Assembly: GCA_026396535.1 (NCBI GenBank)
Contig: JAPLWP010000029.1
Location: 1 to 8,021 of the forward strand
DNA from: Candidatus Magasanikiibacteriota bacterium
GTDB taxonomy: Bacteria; Patescibacteriota; Patescibacteriia; Magasanikbacterales; GWA2-37-8
DNA length: 8,021 nucleotides
Reading direction: 5' to 3'
Numbering within the stretch: the first letter of the stretch is position 1; each line of letters begins with the position of its first letter. The notes under the pieces were generated by a model that searched no databases, was not told the DNA's origin, and saw only the letters and a program-made list of their open reading frames with translations. Below, one piece after another: positions 5,105 through 8,021 of the stretch. Made by a program: the position numbers and the translations under genes.

Positions 5105-6331
5105 ATGTCTCTCAATCTCCAAAAAGATTTTCCAATTCTCAAACGCCGTGTTCATGGTAAGAAATTGGTATATTTGGATAATGCTGCCACCAGTCAAAAA
5201 CCAAAAGTAGTGATGGATATTTTGCAAAAATTTTATACTACGATGAATGCTAATATTCATCGCGGTGTGCATACGCTGTCCGAAGAATCCACCGCTGCCT
5301 ATGAAGCAGTGCGTGAAAAAACTGCGAAATTTATTGGCGCTAAATCTGCCGGTGAAATTGTGTTTACCAAAAATGCTACTGAATCTATCAATTGCGTAGC
5401 CGTGAGCTGGGCTAAGAAAAATATTAAAAAAGGCGATGAAATAATTGTGAGTGCGCTCGAGCATCATGCTAATTTGGTGCCGTGGCAAGAGTTTTGTCGT
5501 GAGACTGGAGCGGCGTTAAAAATTATTCCATTGACCGCGGATTTTCTACTTGATTTGGAAGGTTTTGAAAAATTATTAAATCTCAATACAAAATTGGTTT
5601 GTGTCACCGGCATGTCCAATGTCACCGGTAGTATTGTGCCGCTCAAACAAATCACGGAGATGTCCCGTGCTGTGGGTGCCAAAGTGTTGATAGACGCAGC
5701 TCAAAGTATCGTGCATATGGCTACGAATGTATCCGATATTGGTTGTGATTTCTTAGTTTTTTCTTCTCACAAAATGCTTGGGCCGATGGGTGTGGGAGTT
5801 TTATATATAAAAGAAAGTTTAATAGGCCAGATGTCACCGTATATGTATGGAGGGGATATGATTGAAACGGTGGAGCAGTATAGCTCTAAATATAAAATGG
5901 ATTATGCCAAATTCGAAGCTGGCACTCAGAATGTTGCCGATGTGATAGCTTTTGGCGCTGCCCTAGATTATCTCAAAAAAGTAGGCATGAATGCGATAGA
6001 AAAACATGATCGCGAATTATTTGCTTATGCCAAAGAAAAATTTGGAAAATTTAAAACAGTAAAAATATTCAGCCCAAACAATATTAAAAATTGCGGACCG
6101 GTATTATCTTTTGTGGTAGACGGAGTGCATCCCCACGATATCGCCAGTATATTTGATAGCGAGGGCGTAGCTATTCGTGCTGGTTTCCACTGTGCGGAGC
6201 CGCTAGTACGCCGCCTGGGAGTGTCCTCTACTGCCAGAATGAGTTTTTATCTGTATAATACCAAAGCGGATGTAGATACTGCTGTGAAGGCTCTACAAAA
6301 AGTTTTGAAAATTTTTAAAGTCAAAAATTGA
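5105..6331 (+). CDS. sufS: Cysteine desulfurase, SufS type (class II)
   Basis: SufS is a pyridoxal-phosphate enzyme that removes sulfur from L-cysteine, leaving alanine and a protein-bound persulfide for the SUF scaffold. Its 408 residues match the family. YLDNAATSQKP (23-33) is the N-terminal hallmark. The cofactor site includes H121 in LEHHANLVPW, D197 in LIDAAQ and the Schiff-base lysine K223 in FSSHKMLGP. FEAGTQNVADVIAFGAALDYL begins at 270. The persulfide Cys is C363 in RAGFHCAEP on the short class II loop, followed by R378 in ARMSFYLYNT. Nothing is missing. The gene starts 2 bases after sufD and ends 1 base before sufU, so a SufU-type partner is the expected sulfur acceptor; no sufE is present. 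No SD is visible. Confidence 0.97.
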   Translation: MSLNLQKDFPILKRRVHGKKLVYLDNAATSQKPKVVMDILQKFYTTMNANIHRGVHTLSEESTAAYEAVREKTAKFIGAKSAGEIVFTKNATESINCVAVSWAKKNIKKGDEIIVSALEHHANLVPWQEFCRETGAALKIIPLTADFLLDLEGFEKLLNLNTKLVCVTGMSNVTGSIVPLKQITEMSRAVGAKVLIDAAQSIVHMATNVSDIGCDFLVFSSHKMLGPMGVGVLYIKESLIGQMSPYMYGGDMIETVEQYSSKYKMDYAKFEAGTQNVADVIAFGAALDYLKKVGMNAIEKHDRELFAYAKEKFGKFKTVKIFSPNNIKNCGPVLSFVVDGVHPHDIASIFDSEGVAIRAGFHCAEPLVRRLGVSSTARMSFYLYNTKADVDTAVKALQKVLKIFKVKN

Positions 6332-6332
6332 T

Positions 6333-6701
6333 ATGGATTTGTATTCCGAAAATATTTTGGACCATTATCAAAATCCGCACAACAGCGGAGAAATTACCGA
6401 TCGCACCATCAGAGTTTTTGAAAACAATCCTCTTTGTGGTGATACGATTCAGATGGATTTAAAAATTAAAAATGATACAATAATAGATATTGCCTTTATC
6501 GGCAGTGGCTGTGCTATTAGTCAGTCATCCATGTCGATGCTCAGTGATGAAATCAAAGGCAAAAAATTATCTGTATTAAAAAAGATGAAGACTGATAAAG
6601 TTTATAAGCTCTTACAAGTTCCAATTAGTCTAGGTAGGGTGAAATGCGCATTGCTAGGGTACGCCACGCTGCAGCATGCTATAAAAGATTTTGAAAAATA
6701 A
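6333..6701 (+). CDS. sufU: SufU-like sulfur relay or scaffold protein, short form
   Basis: SufU proteins accept the persulfide from SufS by zinc-ligand exchange; the related IscU is a scaffold. The 122 residues hold the IscU/SufU fold with ENILDHYQNPHNSG (6-19), NPLCGDTI (32-39), GSGCAISQSSMSML (57-70) and RVKCALLGYATLQHAI (102-117). The predicted zinc ligands C35, D37, C60 and C105 correspond to C41, D43, C66 and C128 of B. subtilis SufU. The CAISQSSMSM and RVKC signatures favour SufU. However, only 45 residues separate C60 and C105, against 62 in B. subtilis SufU and 43 in E. coli IscU, so the SufU-specific insertion is missing. The IscU features LPPVK and His before the last Cys are also absent. 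It is translationally close to sufS (1-base gap). Confidence 0.9.
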   Translation: MDLYSENILDHYQNPHNSGEITDRTIRVFENNPLCGDTIQMDLKIKNDTIIDIAFIGSGCAISQSSMSMLSDEIKGKKLSVLKKMKTDKVYKLLQVPISLGRVKCALLGYATLQHAIKDFEK

Positions 6702-6705
6702 AAAT

Positions 6706-7134
6706 ATGAAAAAAGTTATTAAAAAAGTTGTAGCAAAAAAGTCAGTAGTGAAAAAAACTAAAGCTGCTACAAAAAAAATAAAAACTCCAAAAAAGATTGC
6801 TGCTCCAGCTGTGCGTCCTTTTCCTGTTCCTCCATCTATGCGCACTGAAGATTATTGGGCGCTGCTTAATAATATTTTGGATCCAGAATTGGGTGTCGGG
6901 ATCGTGGATCTCGGTCTTATCTATGATGTGAAAATCGAAGGTGCGGTGGCTACTGTCACGATGACCTTCACCAGCATGGCTTGTCCGGTAGGTCCAAATA
7001 TCATCGCCCGTACCCGCTATGAGATGGAATCATATCCTGGAATTGAAGATGTAAATATCAGTGTAGTTTGGACTCCGGTTTGGACTAAAGAACTGATCAA
7101 ACCAGAAGTTCGAGAAATGCTTTTTAATCAATAA
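6706..7134 (+). CDS. sufT: SufT/DUF59 (MIP18-family) protein with Lys-rich N-terminal tail
   Basis: DUF59 proteins such as SufT help mature or deliver Fe-S clusters; the family also includes PaaD and the eukaryotic CIA factor MIP18. ATG 6706 is preferred because it follows sufU by 4 bases (the in-frame TTG at 6691 lies within sufU), giving 142 residues. Residues 1-32 are a Lys/Val/Ala tail (KKVIKKVVAKKS, then KKTKAATKKIKTPKK) like a histone H1 tail, followed by a Pro linker (PFPVPPS). The DUF59 domain runs from about 46 to the end: ILDPELGVGIVDLGLIYDV (57-75), TFTSMACPVGP with the conserved C93 (87-97), and VVWTPVWTKELI (120-131). An ATG at 6838 (residue 45) would give a tail-less 98-residue protein close to the usual domain size, so that start cannot be excluded. 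No SD favours either. Confidence 0.88.
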   Translation: MKKVIKKVVAKKSVVKKTKAATKKIKTPKKIAAPAVRPFPVPPSMRTEDYWALLNNILDPELGVGIVDLGLIYDVKIEGAVATVTMTFTSMACPVGPNIIARTRYEMESYPGIEDVNISVVWTPVWTKELIKPEVREMLFNQ

Positions 7135-7138
7135 GCAT

Positions 7139-7774
7139 ATGAAACTCACTAAATTTGGTCACGCCTGTTTTTTGGTAGAAGAAAATGGCGCACGGATTTT
7201 ATTTGATCCGGGCAATTTTTCCAATCTACAAGATGAAGTGAAAAATTTAGATCTTATTTTGATTACCCATGAACACGCTGATCACTGTGATCCTCAGTCA
7301 ATAAAAAATATTTTGAAAAATAATCCAGCTGTAAAAATCTTTACCAATAGTGGTGTGGGAGCAGTGTTGGCCAAAGAGGGGATTAATTATGAAATATTGG
7401 AAGAAGGTGGCAGTATAGTATATAAAAATGTTTTGGTGGAAGCGTTTGGTGACAAGCATGCGATTATTTATAGTACTATTCCTCAAATTCAAAACACTGG
7501 TTACTTTATCAATAACAAATTATTTTATCCGGGTGATAATTTTATCAATCCTGGAAAAGCGGTCCCGGTATTGGCTCTGCCAGTGGCCGCGCCTTGGCTG
7601 AAAATTTCTGAGACTCTCGACTATGCTCAAGCTGTGCATCCAGCTAGTTGGTTTGCTGCTCATGATGGCATGCTCAAAAATCCAGAATTTGGATCTCGTT
7701 GGCCTGCTAATTTATTGGAACCAATGGGTATAAAATTTATTAAATTGGAAATCGGACAAGAAACCGAAATTTAA
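7139..7774 (+). CDS. Metallo-beta-lactamase-fold hydrolase (UlaG-like), substrate unknown
   Basis: The 211-residue protein has the metal-binding signature THEHADHCDP with H44, H46, D48 and H49 (HxHxDH) and later ligands in FYPGDNF (D133) and FAAHDG (H175). The start KLTKFGHACFLVEENGARILFDPG is typical of the UlaG-like branch (beta-lactamase superfamily domain 2) of small cytoplasmic hydrolases. The full set of ligands suggests an active two-metal enzyme, probably a phosphodiesterase or lactonase-type hydrolase, but the sequence does not give the substrate. It begins 4 bases after sufT and ends 3 bases before the next gene, so it should be co-transcribed with the SUF genes. No known SUF component has this fold; the link may be only shared transcription. 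No SD and no signal peptide. Confidence 0.88.
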   Translation: MKLTKFGHACFLVEENGARILFDPGNFSNLQDEVKNLDLILITHEHADHCDPQSIKNILKNNPAVKIFTNSGVGAVLAKEGINYEILEEGGSIVYKNVLVEAFGDKHAIIYSTIPQIQNTGYFINNKLFYPGDNFINPGKAVPVLALPVAAPWLKISETLDYAQAVHPASWFAAHDGMLKNPEFGSRWPANLLEPMGIKFIKLEIGQETEI

Positions 7775-7777
7775 TCT

Positions 7778-8021
7778 ATGCTATACAGGGTCTATATCGT
7801 GCGCTGCAAAGACCAAACTCTCTATACCGGCTATACCAATAATTTAGAAAAAAGAATCCACGATCATAATTTTTCTAAAACAGCCGCCAAATATACCAGG
7901 TCACGTCGGCCGGTGAAGCTGGTCTATAGTGAAAACTATCGCACACTATCAAAAGCTTTGAAGCGAGAAATCGCCATTAAAAAATTATCTAGAGCAGAAA
8001 AATTATTACTAATAAAAAAAT
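7778..8021 (+). CDS. GIY-YIG domain protein, YhbQ/YazA-like (3' end cut by window)
   Basis: From ATG 7778 the frame is open to the last base, giving 81 residues without a stop; the family usually has 80-100, so little is missing. The GIY-YIG nuclease core is visible: VYIVRCKDQTLYTGYTNN (5-22) carries the two motif halves (VYI and YTG, with Y6 and Y16). EKRIHDHN has R26 and H30, AAKYTRSRRPVKLVY spans 36-50, and E64 in KREIAIKKLSRAEK is the metal ligand. The catalytic residues are thus present. Small stand-alone proteins of this type (UPF0213) are widespread; their proposed roles include DNA nicking or repair, without a settled function. It starts 3 bases after the hydrolase gene and belongs to the same transcript. 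Confidence 0.9.
   Translation, partial: MLYRVYIVRCKDQTLYTGYTNNLEKRIHDHNFSKTAAKYTRSRRPVKLVYSENYRTLSKALKREIAIKKLSRAEKLLLIKK

Noticed and set aside
1..8021. CRISPR array, tRNA or rRNA genes
   Set aside because: No regularly spaced direct repeats, tRNA cloverleaf or rRNA core sequence was seen.

Overview
The window joins two different blocks. Bases 1 to about 1300 are GC-rich, with short orphan genes, strong Shine-Dalgarno (SD) sequences, mini-ORFs and large hairpins. Bases from about 1345 to the end are AT-richer and hold a tightly packed one-strand operon for iron-sulfur cluster assembly (SUF). Two hand-counted 60-base lines show the extremes: 57% G+C at 781-840 and 28% at 7201-7260, although parts of sufB reach about 50%.

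The organism is most likely a member of the Patescibacteria (CPR). This is inferred from the reduced SUF proteins (a 204-residue SufD and a 122-residue SufU), the Lys-rich tail on SufT, gaps of 1-9 bases between genes, operon starts without an SD, and a small GIY-YIG protein. The standard code fits: TGA ends sufS and the zinc-finger gene. No sequence here fixes the taxon.

Layout: (1) 3-326, the 3' end of a gene with a basic, coiled-coil-like stretch and a RanBP2-like zinc finger. (2) 327-595, a mini-ORF, a 27-bp hairpin terminator, a near-perfect sigma70 promoter and a leader with one or two mini-ORFs. (3) 596-1144, an orphan 182-residue protein. (4) 1145-1344, again a mini-ORF with a strong SD, a GC hairpin, a large hairpin terminator and a second promoter. 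(5) 1345-8021, trhO-sufC-sufB-sufD-sufS-sufU-sufT, then a metallo-beta-lactamase-fold hydrolase and a GIY-YIG protein cut by the window end.

How the genes work together: SufS takes sulfur from cysteine. SufU probably relays the persulfide. SufB, SufC and SufD form the ATP-driven scaffold. SufT (DUF59) helps cluster maturation or delivery. TrhO overlaps sufC by 29 bases and modifies tRNA U34 through a rhodanese-type Cys, so it may be translationally coupled to the SUF genes. The last two genes are probably co-transcribed but have no obvious SUF role.

The most unusual signal is in the first 1300 bases. Two hairpins of unrelated sequence share one architecture: an outer stem of 11-12 bp, a three-base CAA bulge on the 5' side, a 16-bp inner stem and a tiny loop. 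They end two units of parallel layout (gene, SD plus mini-ORF ending in Pro-Pro or Pro-Pro-Gln, GC hairpin, bulged hairpin). A 14-bp inverted repeat also brackets the second unit.
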